A stretch of 64,000 nucleotides of DNA from Bacillus sp. N1-1 (GCF_009818105.1 NZ_CP046564.1:3348001-3412000), one strand, 5' to 3'. Positions 53,322-62,258 are shown, numbered from the stretch's first letter. The notes: generated from the sequence alone by a model not told the origin. Numbers and translations: made by a program.

Positions 53322-53337
53322 TTATTTACGTAAAAAA
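53322..53337. promoter_or_regulatory. predicted operator upstream of the fused regulator
   Basis: TTATTTACGTAAAAAA with a symmetric TTTACGTAAA core lies directly after the stop of the preceding gene and 115 bases before the regulator start. It matches the sites at 61242 and 61406, suggesting self-regulation. Confidence 0.6.
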
Positions 53338-54309
53338 TCATGCCCACCACATAGTGACTGGTTTCTCTGCTAGAATGGCTTTCTGCACCGTTCGGATTGC
53401 TTTTCCCAATCCTTCCTCTGTAGAGGCAAGCATATCTTCATGCTCAATAGAAATTACCTCATCAAAGCCTACTGCCTTTAGCGCGCTGAATATGTCCTTC
53501 CATTGCTTCATTGATTGACCGTATCCTATGGAACGAAAACTCCAAGCTCTTTCTAAAAACCTGCTATAGTGCTTGGAGTCAAGTACCCCGTTCACTTCTA
53601 TATTACGTTTGTCCAAATATGTATCTTTTGCGTGAAAATGATAGATGGCTTCGTGCTTTCCTAAATACTTTATTGCTTCAACTGGATCAATTCCCTGCCA
53701 AATAAGGTGACTGGGGTCTACATTTGCACCAATATTCTTTCCTGCTCGCTGACGCAGCTCTATCATCGTTTCCGGATTATAAACAACAAATCCAGGATGC
53801 ATCTCTATGGCAATTTTTTCTATTCCATGCTGATATGCAAAGCTAGACTGTTTTTTCCAATATGGAACGACATGTTCCTCCCACTGCCACTTACGTAACT
53901 CAAGGTACTCTGGAGGCCAGGCGCATGTTACCCAATTAGGTACGCGAGCGTTAAAGCTGTCTCCCGGACAACCAGAAAAGCAGTTGACTACTTCCACCTC
54001 TAACTGCTCTGCTAAACGGACTGTATCTTCCCATGTTTGGTGATGGCCATTAGCAATTTCGCTTTGAGGATGGAGCGGGTTTCCCTGGCAACTTAGACCG
54101 CTAATTGTCATTCCCCGATCATGAATCTTCATTTTAAGTTCTTGTATTTTATCAGGCTTGTCGAGTAATTCCTTAGGATCGCAATGATTACTTCCTGGAT
54201 AATTCCCTGTTCCTAATTCCACTGCTTGAACGCCAAGATTTTGTAGTCGATCAAGAACTTCATCAAGAGGCTGATCCTGATACAAAACAGTAAATACACC
54301 AACTTTCAT
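53338..54309 (-). CDS. sugar phosphate isomerase/epimerase (xylose isomerase-like TIM barrel)
   Basis: A 323-residue TIM-barrel protein. It begins MKVGVFTVLYQDQPLDEVLDRLQNLGVQAVELGTG and has metal-ligand blocks IAIEMHPGFVVYNPETM near 183, GANVDPSHLIWQGIDP near 210, YHFHAKDT near 240 and VISIEHED near 290. Such proteins isomerise or epimerise keto-sugars, cyclitols or inosose derivatives, usually with a divalent metal. AGAGGAG lies 8 bases before the ATG at 54309; the longer frame to 54354 overlaps the permease gene. It follows the permease by 25 bases. Confidence 0.85.
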   Translation of the reverse strand: MKVGVFTVLYQDQPLDEVLDRLQNLGVQAVELGTGNYPGSNHCDPKELLDKPDKIQELKMKIHDRGMTISGLSCQGNPLHPQSEIANGHHQTWEDTVRLAEQLEVEVVNCFSGCPGDSFNARVPNWVTCAWPPEYLELRKWQWEEHVVPYWKKQSSFAYQHGIEKIAIEMHPGFVVYNPETMIELRQRAGKNIGANVDPSHLIWQGIDPVEAIKYLGKHEAIYHFHAKDTYLDKRNIEVNGVLDSKHYSRFLERAWSFRSIGYGQSMKQWKDIFSALKAVGFDEVISIEHEDMLASTEEGLGKAIRTVQKAILAEKPVTMWWA

Positions 54310-54334
54310 TCCTAATTCTCCTCTATTGTTATGT

Positions 54335-55297
54335 CTACTTTTTCTTTCGGCCAAACGCTACAGCTAAAATAATGATAATGCCCTGGACAACCATTTGCTG
54401 ACTAACGTCAAGTCCTTGTAGGATCAGTGCGTTGTTAATAGTCCCTATCATGATGGAGCCAATGACGGTTCCTATTACTGTACCGACTCCTCCAAATAGA
54501 CTAGTTCCACCGAGAATAACAGCAGCTATTACAGACAATTCATCTCCTTCACCGAAGGTAAAACGTCCAGCCTGCAGACGTCCTGCGTATAACATGCCTG
54601 CTAGACCCGCCATCATCCCTGAAGCCATAAAGACTGCCATCTTAATCCTATTGGTCTTGATTCCCGAGTAAGTGGCAGCCATTTCGTTCCCACCGGTAGC
54701 AAGCGTTTCTCGCCCAAAGGTAAATTTACGTAAAATAACATGCCCTATTGCTGCAATTATCAGCGTCCAAATTAGCAGAATGGGAACACCTAACACACTT
54801 CCAGAACCAAAAAGAAAAATATAGCTATCACTCAATATAGGAATAGGAGCAGTGCCTGACACCCACATAGCTAATCCTCGAGCGATCATCATCATTGCAA
54901 GCGTAACAAGAAAACTCGGAATAGCTACTCGTGTAACTAGATATCCGTTTACAAATCCGATGGCTAGCCCTGTACCTAGCCCTACCAATACACCGGATAC
55001 CATTCCTAAACCTGCATGCATCGTAAGGGCTGTAGTTATAGCAGATAAAGCTGCAACTGAACCAACGGAGAGATCAATCTCTTTAGATGAGATAACAAAA
55101 GTCATCGCAACACCCATAATAGAAATCATGGCGGTTTGACGTGCGATATTCAGCAAATTATGAGTAGTCATAAACCCCTGCTCTGCCAACGTAATCGAAA
55201 AATAAATCAAAACCAGAACAAAGGCGATGTATACTATATATTGTCTCCAATCAAAATTTATCAATTTACCTTTCACCTTGGATGGCACGTTCAACAT
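54335..55297 (-). CDS. ribose-type ABC transporter permease
   Basis: A 320-residue membrane protein of the RbsC/BPD_transp_2 family with about 9 hydrophobic segments. The blocks SSKEIDLSVGSVAALSA near 65, VNGYLVTRVAIPSFLVTLAMMMIARG near 115 and AAVILGGTSLFGGVGTVIGTVIG near 260 are typical. The start is uncertain: the ATG at 55297 has AAAGGTG 6 bases upstream, while a GTG at 55306 overlaps that site. It overlaps the end of the ATPase gene by 32 bases, showing tight coupling. Confidence 0.88.
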   Translation of the reverse strand: MLNVPSKVKGKLINFDWRQYIVYIAFVLVLIYFSITLAEQGFMTTHNLLNIARQTAMISIMGVAMTFVISSKEIDLSVGSVAALSAITTALTMHAGLGMVSGVLVGLGTGLAIGFVNGYLVTRVAIPSFLVTLAMMMIARGLAMWVSGTAPIPILSDSYIFLFGSGSVLGVPILLIWTLIIAAIGHVILRKFTFGRETLATGGNEMAATYSGIKTNRIKMAVFMASGMMAGLAGMLYAGRLQAGRFTFGEGDELSVIAAVILGGTSLFGGVGTVIGTVIGSIMIGTINNALILQGLDVSQQMVVQGIIIILAVAFGRKKK

Positions 55298-56768
55298 CCT
55301 CCTCACCTTTAATATCTTTTCTTTCTATTGAACTGGTAACCTCTCCATCTTTCATAATTAATACCCTGTCGCTCATTGCCAATAGCTCTGTCATTTCAGA
55401 AGAAACGACCAATACAGCTTTCCCTGCATCTGCAAGCTCACGGATAATTTCAATGATTTCTATTTTTGCCCCAATGTCGACTCCACTCGTAGGTTCGTCT
55501 AACAATAAAATTTCTGTGTCGTTCAACAACCATTTAGCCAGTACTACCTTTTGCTGATTTCCCCCGGAAAGAAGAGAAATGGTCTTTTGTGTATTATCTG
55601 TTTTCACATTTAGTTTTTTTACCAGTGCTTCTACGTCCTTATTTGCCTGCTGATTCTGCAAGACATTGTTCTTCGAGAGTTTGTCCAGGCTGGAAAGAAT
55701 CATATTTTCTCTTACAGAATGACCGAGCACCAGCCCCTGCGAACGGCGGTCTTCCGGTACGAGTCCCAACCCTTTTCGAATGGCCTCCTTAGGTGAAGAA
55801 AAGGAAACTTTTTCACCACGGACATTCACTTCTCCTCCAGTTACTGGGTCCACTCCAAAAATGGCACGAACTGTTTCAGACCTTCCACTACCCATCAGTC
55901 CTGCCAAACCGAGAATTTCACCCCCATGTAGAGAAAAACTAACATTTTTAACACGGGAACCGGATTGAAGATTTTTCACTTCTAGCAAAGGTTTCCGGCC
56001 TTCTTTTTTCGGTCTCTCTATCCACTCAAAGGATTTAACCATGTTGCCTCCAATGATATGATCAATCAGCTCTTCCATTGTTATTTCCGAGCAGGGAGTC
56101 GTTATGACATTCGCTCCATTTCTTAGAACGCTAATTCGATCACATACTTGAAAGATTTCATCCATGCGGTGGGAAATATATATAATAGTGATTCCAGATT
56201 TTTTTAACTGATCAATCAGAGAGAATAGCACTTCTGTCTCTGTTTTTGTCAAAGTAGAAGTTGGCTCATCCATAATTAATATTTTTGTGTTTATGGAGAG
56301 TGCTTTTGCAATTTCTGTCATCTGCCAATATCCAACACTAAGATTTTCAACTAAATCTTTCGGTGAAATAGAGAGCCCCATATCGTCAATAATGCGCTGG
56401 CTGTCTTTAATCATTTTTTTATCGTCGATCAATCCCAAAGATGTGCGTGGTTCGCGATGTAGAAAAATATTCTGAGCGACGGTCAATTTTGGAATAAGGC
56501 TGAATTCCTGAAAAATCATTGATACGCCCGCCTCTTGAGCGTCGCGAGGGTTTTCCAGGTCCACTTTTGAATCCTCTATTTCAATCGTTCCATTATCAAG
56601 CTGATAAACCCCAGTTAATATCTTCATCAATGTAGATTTTCCAGCCCCGTTTCCGCCCATCAAGGCATGGACTTCTCCAGCTTTTACATTAAAATTCACT
56701 TTATCGAGCACTGTGTTACCATTAAATCCTTTTTCAATTTCCTTCATTCGGAGTATTGTATTGCCCAT
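55266..56768 (-). CDS. ribose-type ABC transporter ATPase with two nucleotide-binding domains
   Basis: A 500-residue RbsA-like protein. The first domain has Walker A GGNGAGKST near 38, the signature LSVGYWQ near 140 and Walker B ILIMDEPTSTLT. The second has a degenerate Walker A GLMGSGRSE near 290, LSGGNQQKVVLAKWL near 400 and ILLLDEPTSGVD. Two-domain ATPases of this type power sugar and autoinducer-2 importers. AAAGGAG precedes the ATG. It pairs with the RbsC-type permease and the lipoprotein of this operon. Confidence 0.92.
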   Translation of the reverse strand: MGNTILRMKEIEKGFNGNTVLDKVNFNVKAGEVHALMGGNGAGKSTLMKILTGVYQLDNGTIEIEDSKVDLENPRDAQEAGVSMIFQEFSLIPKLTVAQNIFLHREPRTSLGLIDDKKMIKDSQRIIDDMGLSISPKDLVENLSVGYWQMTEIAKALSINTKILIMDEPTSTLTKTETEVLFSLIDQLKKSGITIIYISHRMDEIFQVCDRISVLRNGANVITTPCSEITMEELIDHIIGGNMVKSFEWIERPKKEGRKPLLEVKNLQSGSRVKNVSFSLHGGEILGLAGLMGSGRSETVRAIFGVDPVTGGEVNVRGEKVSFSSPKEAIRKGLGLVPEDRRSQGLVLGHSVRENMILSSLDKLSKNNVLQNQQANKDVEALVKKLNVKTDNTQKTISLLSGGNQQKVVLAKWLLNDTEILLLDEPTSGVDIGAKIEIIEIIRELADAGKAVLVVSSEMTELLAMSDRVLIMKDGEVTSSIERKDIKGEEDVERAIQGER

Positions 56769-56808
56769 ACTTACAGCTCCTTTGCTTTGCGTAAAGCAAG
56801 TAAAGTTT

Positions 56809-57981
56809 TTATTTCATTGATAAAGACTTTGTAATTTCCCATTGATTGTTAGCTGCAGAACGAAGAATAGCATCGCTTACTTCACTGATTCTATGTCCTT
56901 CTAAGAAACTTGGTTGACAGGATGTATCCAGCTGGAGAGCTTGTAGAAAATCGTGCATCTCCACCATTTTCACTTCACTATAGCCGATACCTAATCCTGG
57001 AATTGGCCACAGTCCATCTCCGTATGGATGGGCAGCTCCTGTATAAATTGTTTTATAACCGCGGCGGTCATCAGGATCTTCCGAAAAACAAACCTGCAGC
57101 TCGTCTCTCCTTTCATAGTTAAAATAAAGAGAGCCTTTTTCCCCGTGAATTTCAAATGTCAAATAATTGTGACGACCCCAGGCGTTTCTTGTAGCCTCCA
57201 AACTTCCAACTGCTCCATTTTCGAAACGGAGCAGTGTCATCAACTGATCATCTACATCTACTGGGCCTTTCTTACAACTATCAGCTTTAATGTTTCCTAG
57301 AGAGTCTGCAACCGCACCTTGAATGGGACGCTCTTTAACCCATGTTTTTGTCATCGCCATGACCTGTTCGATATCAGCTACTAAATAATGCGCTAAATCA
57401 ATAATGTGGGTCCCGATATCACCTAGCGCGCCAGATCCGGCCAATGATTCCTGGAAACGCCAGGAAAGTGGAGAGTCAGGATTGGCGGACCAATCCTGCA
57501 AATATGTGCCGCGAAAAGAGAGTATACGGCCAATTTCTCCATCTTCAATGTATTTTTTAGCTAGTGCAACAGCTGGCGTTTTCCGGTAATTAAAAGCTAC
57601 CTGGTGCTTCACTCCTGCTTTCTCTACAGCACGCAACATTCGCCTTGTTTCTTCAGAATTTCTACCAAGCGGCTTTTCACAAATGATATGCTTTCCGGCT
57701 TCGGCCGCTGCTACGGCCATTTCCTCATGCAGATGGTTTGGGGTGACAATATCAACAATATCTATCTCTTTATCGTCTATAATCTCTTGCCAGCTATCCG
57801 TATAAGAAGCAAACCCCAGTTTGTGAGCAGCCGCCTTTGCTGATTCCATTGACACATCTGCTATTTTATATTTTTCCAGAATGATACCATCATCAAAAAA
57901 CATAGGTGCTGCTGTCATAGCGAGTGAATGTGCCTTCGCCATAAACCCGCCGCCAATCATTCCTACCTTTAGCTTTTTCAT
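56809..57981 (-). CDS. Gfo/Idh/MocA family oxidoreductase (second paralogue)
   Basis: A 390-residue NAD(P)-dependent dehydrogenase. Rossmann start LKVGMIGGGFMAKAHSLAM, the catalytic EKPLG near 97 and GDIGTHIIDLAHYL near 185. It shares the layout and many stretches with the other oxidoreductase of the operon (59211-60383), so the two arose by duplication. Relatives oxidise inositols or the C3 hydroxyl of sugars. GAGGGAG lies before the ATG at 57981; the frame is open to 58065 but that would overlap the lipoprotein gene. Confidence 0.87.
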   Translation of the reverse strand: MKKLKVGMIGGGFMAKAHSLAMTAAPMFFDDGIILEKYKIADVSMESAKAAAHKLGFASYTDSWQEIIDDKEIDIVDIVTPNHLHEEMAVAAAEAGKHIICEKPLGRNSEETRRMLRAVEKAGVKHQVAFNYRKTPAVALAKKYIEDGEIGRILSFRGTYLQDWSANPDSPLSWRFQESLAGSGALGDIGTHIIDLAHYLVADIEQVMAMTKTWVKERPIQGAVADSLGNIKADSCKKGPVDVDDQLMTLLRFENGAVGSLEATRNAWGRHNYLTFEIHGEKGSLYFNYERRDELQVCFSEDPDDRRGYKTIYTGAAHPYGDGLWPIPGLGIGYSEVKMVEMHDFLQALQLDTSCQPSFLEGHRISEVSDAILRSAANNQWEITKSLSMK

Positions 57982-57994
57982 GATCAAAACTCCC

Positions 57995-59158
57995 TCATTT
58001 TTTTTCCATTTCCCCTTGAATCTCTGGTGGAACTTCCTCGTTATACACAAGCTCCCATGATTCAATCAGGTTATTCCGCGTTACTTCTAGAGGTGGAACC
58101 GCAACATAAGGAGGTGCTTCCTTATCCAACAGAGCGTATCCGGCAAGAATAGCTTCTGCCACTCCCTGGTCATAGGGAAGCTGCGCACCGATACCTTTAA
58201 TATTTTGATCACGTGCCATATCAAGCGCTACCCCTGAACCGAGGTCAATTGTAGTAATAACCAGGTCTTTCAATACTGCTGTACGCGCAGCCGCCAAAGC
58301 TCCTTCTGCAGGTACGTCCCATACTACAAATAACCCATCCAAATCAGCATTCCGCGTTAACATGGCGTTGGCTACTCGCTCTCCATCTTCCGGATCCCCT
58401 ATCCCTTCACGTTCGACAATTTTAATGTCAGGGTATTCTTCGTTGATTGTCTTTTCAAATGCCTCTACCCTTTGTGCAGTTACAAAATAGTCAGCATCAT
58501 GATAAATGACTCCTATTTCTCCTTCCTCTCCAAGCTCCTCTGCCATGCTATGAGCAGCAATGACACCATTTCCATAGTTATCCGCAGAGACAACGCTTAC
58601 ATAATCTTCTCCAGGAGAAAATCCTTTAGGTACATTGTCCATAAATACCAGTTCAACACCAGCCTCTTCTGCCTTTCGGTATGCACTGGCCGTGGACACT
58701 GGGTCTACCGGAACACTGATGAGAACATCCGGGTCTCTTGCAAGCAGCGTTTCGATATCAGAGGCCTGTTTTTCTACGCTAAATTGTCCATCTGTCACCG
58801 CGATGACCTCAATTCCCATTTTTGCAAAAGTCTCCTTTAACCCATCAATCTGAGCTCGGGACCAGTCATTTCCTGCATAATGCATCGCTATAGCAGCTGT
58901 ATAGTCTCCTTCACTGATCTCTTCCGCTTCCTCCACACTCAGTTCAAGTGAATGAGCAGATACTGCCTGTTCTCCTTGAGGTCCTTCGCTATATATCTTT
59001 GATTCCGGAATATCAGGGTTAATCCGGATCGGTTCTGAAGCAACATCCATTTCTATATCTTTTGAGACAATCTCGTCACCGCTGCCTTTTTGTGCATTAC
59101 ACCCAGCCACTAAGAGTATGAATAATACAAACAATCCTGCAACGAACTTTGTTCTCAT
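57995..59158 (-). CDS. sugar-binding lipoprotein of the ribose-type importer (Peripla_BP_4)
   Basis: A 387-residue extracellular binding protein. The signal peptide ends LVAGC with the lipidated Cys at residue 20, then a linker to about 80. The binding domain (85-375) has ALAMHY-like start IAMHYAGNDW, DPDVLISVPVDPVS near 142, DNYGNG near 193 and GIGAQLPYDQG near 322. It delivers the ligand to the RbsA/RbsC-type pair of this operon. From residue 59 on it is collinear with the C-terminal half of the LacI fusion at 51180-53207. It lies between the two oxidoreductase genes. Confidence 0.9.
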   Translation of the reverse strand: MRTKFVAGLFVLFILLVAGCNAQKGSGDEIVSKDIEMDVASEPIRINPDIPESKIYSEGPQGEQAVSAHSLELSVEEAEEISEGDYTAAIAMHYAGNDWSRAQIDGLKETFAKMGIEVIAVTDGQFSVEKQASDIETLLARDPDVLISVPVDPVSTASAYRKAEEAGVELVFMDNVPKGFSPGEDYVSVVSADNYGNGVIAAHSMAEELGEEGEIGVIYHDADYFVTAQRVEAFEKTINEEYPDIKIVEREGIGDPEDGERVANAMLTRNADLDGLFVVWDVPAEGALAAARTAVLKDLVITTIDLGSGVALDMARDQNIKGIGAQLPYDQGVAEAILAGYALLDKEAPPYVAVPPLEVTRNNLIESWELVYNEEVPPEIQGEMEKK

Positions 59159-59210
59159 ATTCCTCCCCCCTTAATAATCCAAAGAGAAATACTTTGAGTT
59201 AGAGGAGAAA

Positions 59211-60383
59211 TCATTTTACCTTCTCCCACCTGCGTGACTCCGCGGAAGCTAACACGGCTTCACAAACTTGGTCTACCTTATAAGCCTCACTAAATGAAGT
59301 CGAAGGCTGCTTTTTGTCAGCAATCGCTTTCAAAAAATCGTAGCTTTCAATTGTTTTCAACTCACCATACCCAATATTCATACCAGGGATATTCCATGTC
59401 ACTTCCCCATAAGAATGCGCAGGGCCCGTATAAATCGTTTTAAATCCTCGTCGGTCCTCTGGGTCCCCTGAGAAACTTACTTGGAGTTCATTTAAGCGCT
59501 CGTAATTGAACAGGATCGACCCCTTCGTTCCATGCACTTCTACAGTAATGTAGTTGTTTCGACCCCAAGCATTCCGAGTAGCCTCTATACTTCCAACAGC
59601 TCCATTTTTAAAATTGACAAGAAACGATGCCTCATCATCTACATCCACCGGTTCTTTTGCTGCGTCAGGATCTACTTTCACAGTTCCAAGCAGGTCTGCT
59701 CCACCCTCCTGTACAGGTCTTTCCTTAATGAAGGTTCTAACGTTTGACACTACCTCTTCAATATCTCCGGCTAAGTACTGTGCTATATCTATAACGTGAG
59801 TCCCAATATCTCCTAATGCTCCTGCCCCTGCATATTTTTTCTGAAATCTCCAGGATAAAGGTGAATCGGGATCTGCGCTCCAGCTTTGCAAATAGGTTGT
59901 TCGAATATTGAGAATGTCGCCAATAGAACCATCTTCGATAAGTTTTTTAGCTTGAACAACTGCCGGTACACGGCGGTATTGATAAGCACACATTGCGATA
60001 ATACCATCGGATGATACTTGTGCCGCTGCGTCTGCCATAGCTTTTGCGTCTTCAGGATTGTTTGAGATAGGCTTCTCACAAAGTACATGCTTTCCTGCTT
60101 CTAATGCAGCTATAGAAATCTTCGCGTGTGAATCATTCGGGGTACAAATGCTTACCGCATCAATTTCCGGGTCATTAATAATGTCACGCCAGTCAGTCGT
60201 CCATTCTTTGAAACCAAAACGACCTTTGGCATCCTTTGCTGTTTCCTCATCTATGTCACATACGGTTTTCAGCTCTGGAACAGCTGGTGCCGGCCAAAAC
60301 AGTTTTGGTACGTTAGAATAACCTACAACATGTGCCTTCCCCATAAACCCAGCGCCAATAAGACCAATTTTTATATTTTTCAT
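59211..60383 (-). CDS. Gfo/Idh/MocA family oxidoreductase (first paralogue)
   Basis: A 390-residue dehydrogenase. IKIGLIGAGFMGKAHVVGY at the N-terminus, EKPISNNPEDAKAM near 98, and GDIGTHVIDIAQYLAGDIEEVVSNV near 190. GAAGGAG lies 9 bases before the ATG at 60383. Paralogue of the enzyme at 56809. Two such enzymes in one operon suggest oxidation at one position and later reduction at the same or another position of a sugar or cyclitol, as in 3-keto-sugar routes. That is inference from the family pairing. Confidence 0.88.
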   Translation of the reverse strand: MKNIKIGLIGAGFMGKAHVVGYSNVPKLFWPAPAVPELKTVCDIDEETAKDAKGRFGFKEWTTDWRDIINDPEIDAVSICTPNDSHAKISIAALEAGKHVLCEKPISNNPEDAKAMADAAAQVSSDGIIAMCAYQYRRVPAVVQAKKLIEDGSIGDILNIRTTYLQSWSADPDSPLSWRFQKKYAGAGALGDIGTHVIDIAQYLAGDIEEVVSNVRTFIKERPVQEGGADLLGTVKVDPDAAKEPVDVDDEASFLVNFKNGAVGSIEATRNAWGRNNYITVEVHGTKGSILFNYERLNELQVSFSGDPEDRRGFKTIYTGPAHSYGEVTWNIPGMNIGYGELKTIESYDFLKAIADKKQPSTSFSEAYKVDQVCEAVLASAESRRWEKVK

Positions 60384-60402
60384 TACAAACATCTCCTTCT
60401 AA

Positions 60403-61230
60403 TTATTTAGTATTTTTATTTAATGAAGTATTTTTTAGAAATTGATAAGATTCTTTACATGCTTCTACTGGATCACCATGATAACCGTCGATCTCTACCA
60501 GCCAATCACCTGAATACGATTCTGCCTCAAGAAAGTCAATGATACCGTGTAAATCTATACTCCCATGTCCTAAAGGGACAAAACCATCACCATCCCAGTC
60601 TTTCAAATGGATATAGGGAATTCGGTCTTTGTACTTTTTGATGATATCTAATGGGTTGCCACCACCTGCGGCTAGGTGTGCAAGATCGGGACAAAACGAT
60701 ATAGATGAGCAAGAAAAAAGTTGGTCGATTTGTTCTGGTGCTTCAATCATTGAACCTAAGTGCGGATGATAGCTTGTAATTAATCCTTCCTGGGACACTA
60801 TAGCTTCTGCCTCAGCTAATGATGCTGCCAATCGGGATATGTCATCTTGCTTTTGATCCGAAGCTCGAACCGCACCACCACCTAGCACGAGATGCTTCGC
60901 TCCTGCTTCAGCTGCAATTCCTGCTGTACGCTGAATGCGCCACAGTTCGTCCTGCCATGCATCTTCATAAATAAAATTTGCCCCAGCGTACACTCCATAA
61001 AGGGAAAGTCCCATCCCCTCGAGTATTGCTTTAAGCTCTTTAGGATGATTTGCGAATTGATCCAGGTTGCCATCGAACATTTCCACTCCGTTGAACCCTT
61101 GTCTCTGGATTTTCTGAAAAACTTCTTCATCCCTGCACATAGTTTCATATCGCACGTCTTTAATACTAGTTACTCCGCCGCCTGAACCTACTAAAGGTCC
61201 GAACGCATTAGTCATATAACCAATATTCAT
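60403..61230 (-). CDS. sugar phosphate isomerase/epimerase (TIM barrel), first gene of the operon
   Basis: A 275-residue TIM-barrel protein starting MNIGYMTNAFGPLVGSGGGVTSIKDVRYETM. Later blocks are GVEMFDGNLDQFANHP near 45, FCPDLAHLAAGGGNPLDIIKKY near 175, PYIHLKDWDGDGFVPLGHG near 205 and WLVEIDGYHGDPVEACKES near 245; the His, Asp and Glu residues there are likely metal ligands. It is only distantly similar to the TIM barrel at 53338, so the two probably catalyse different steps. AAGGAGG precedes the ATG. It begins an eight-gene operon reaching 51180. Confidence 0.85.
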   Translation of the reverse strand: MNIGYMTNAFGPLVGSGGGVTSIKDVRYETMCRDEEVFQKIQRQGFNGVEMFDGNLDQFANHPKELKAILEGMGLSLYGVYAGANFIYEDAWQDELWRIQRTAGIAAEAGAKHLVLGGGAVRASDQKQDDISRLAASLAEAEAIVSQEGLITSYHPHLGSMIEAPEQIDQLFSCSSISFCPDLAHLAAGGGNPLDIIKKYKDRIPYIHLKDWDGDGFVPLGHGSIDLHGIIDFLEAESYSGDWLVEIDGYHGDPVEACKESYQFLKNTSLNKNTK

Positions 61231-61241
61231 GATTTACCTCC

Positions 61242-61257
61242 TTATTTACGTAAATAA
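61242..61257. promoter_or_regulatory. predicted main operator of the sugar/cyclitol operon
   Basis: TTATTTACGTAAATAA, a perfect 16-bp palindrome with central CG as usual for LacI proteins, lies between the predicted transcription start (~61275) and the first gene. Confidence 0.7.
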
Positions 61258-61281
61258 TTAACATTTCTTATTTATGTTTAA

Positions 61282-61310
61282 AATCTAACACTATGTGAAA
61301 GCGGTGTCAA
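61282..61310 (-). promoter_or_regulatory. predicted promoter with overlapping cre-like site
   Basis: Minus strand TTGACA (61310-61305), 17 bases, TAGATT (61287-61282). The -35 is overlapped by TGAAAGCGGTGTCA (61296-61309 on the plus strand), which fits the CcpA cre consensus with one mismatch. Catabolite repression of the operon is likely. Confidence 0.6.
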
Positions 61311-61405
61311 TTATTTTTTCAAAAAATTACGCAAATTATGCTTTTTTATCTAAAATAAAACATAGATTTGTAGGTTTCGGAGGAGGGAACTTATGATTTT
61401 CTAAT

Positions 61406-61419
61406 TATTTACGTAAATA
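61406..61419. promoter_or_regulatory. predicted upstream auxiliary operator
   Basis: TATTTACGTAAATA, a perfect 14-bp palindrome, 163 bp centre to centre from the main operator. Two sites at this distance could be joined by a loop across the promoter. Confidence 0.6.
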
Positions 61420-61618
61420 TTGATATTTTCATTTCAATCATTAATAAAACAGTGTTCATTCCCTTCTAGATGTTAATAGTTTTCTAGAAATAAATAATGG
61501 TTAGTGGTAAAGTCTAAGCAACGGTGCTAAAATCCCTAATATCAACCGCTACAAGTTCCTAATCATAATCATTTCTATACTACATATTGATTTTGAAGTA
61601 AAAATGCGGGGAGTTTTT

Positions 61619-61705
61619 ATGATTAGAGGGCTACATCAAGAAGGATAGACAATCACTGTTATTTCTGATGAAACAAATTCTGATAAATTAATAAAGAAAA
61701 ACTGA
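61619..61705 (+). pseudogene. possible N-terminal remnant of an IS21-type transposase
   Basis: An ATG-started stretch reads MIRGLHQEG, then TAG, then TITVISDETNSDKLIKKN and TGA. With Trp for the TAG it resembles the N-terminal helix-turn-helix of IstA proteins (MIRxLHxxGxSIxxIxxET). Nothing of the remaining transposase is present. The call rests on about 25 residues. Confidence 0.35.
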
Positions 61706-61750
61706 ACTTTTTAAATTTGAGAAGCTCAGTATTTAACGAATTTCATTAGA

Positions 61751-61790
61751 AAAGCCTTTCACAAGTTCAATAATCTTGTGAAAGGCCTTT
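61751..61790 (+). terminator. orphan terminator-like hairpin
   Basis: AAAGCCTTTCACAAG (61751-61765) pairs with CTTGTGAAAGGCCTTT (61775-61790) and continues into T residues. No intact gene precedes it. Confidence 0.55.
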
Positions 61791-61865
61791 TAATCAAAAA
61801 ATTTTAAAATTAAAATCCAGTCATTCGCCATTTGTAAGATCTCAAAAACTTATCATACCAATATT

Positions 61866-61941
61866 AGGGGTGGATTCACATCATGCCGCCCATTCACTCG
61901 GCTAATTAATAGGATAAATATTATTAAGCTACGCAGAACCC
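61866..61941. repeat. copy E of the inverted-repeat element, decayed
   Basis: GGGGTGGATTCAC and CGCCCATTCACTCGGCT recall the left half of copies C and D; GCAGAACCC may be the right end. Shorter and more diverged than the others. Confidence 0.35.
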
Positions 61942-62081
61942 TATTATCACAAGGTTTCCGTTAGCAAATAAATTTATTAACCAAAATAAGTTTTAATACT
62001 TATCAACTCAACAGTACAGTCATAATTCAGTCACAAAAACATCACCTAGATATTAGACGATTTCTGGGACTTTATCTTTTA

Positions 62082-62258
62082 ATGGCTATTCCATCACTTT
62101 ACCATTCATCCGTTCAACCCATTGATGGAGAAGATTATTATACCGGATCAAATTTTTATGATTTTAATGGTCACTTCTTCATTATGTATGGACGGTCAAA
62201 TTACGATCGTTTACCATTTCTAAAGCCAGAATGGCCTCTTTATCCCCTATTAAGATAG
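62082..62258 (+). other. unrecognised 58-codon ORF, possible gene fragment
   Basis: The frame starting at the ATG at 62082 reads as a protein-like, aromatic-rich sequence (NFYDFNGHFFIMYGRSNYD, ending PLYPLLR). The frame is open further upstream without a start that has a ribosome binding site. No family is recognised. Confidence 0.2.
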
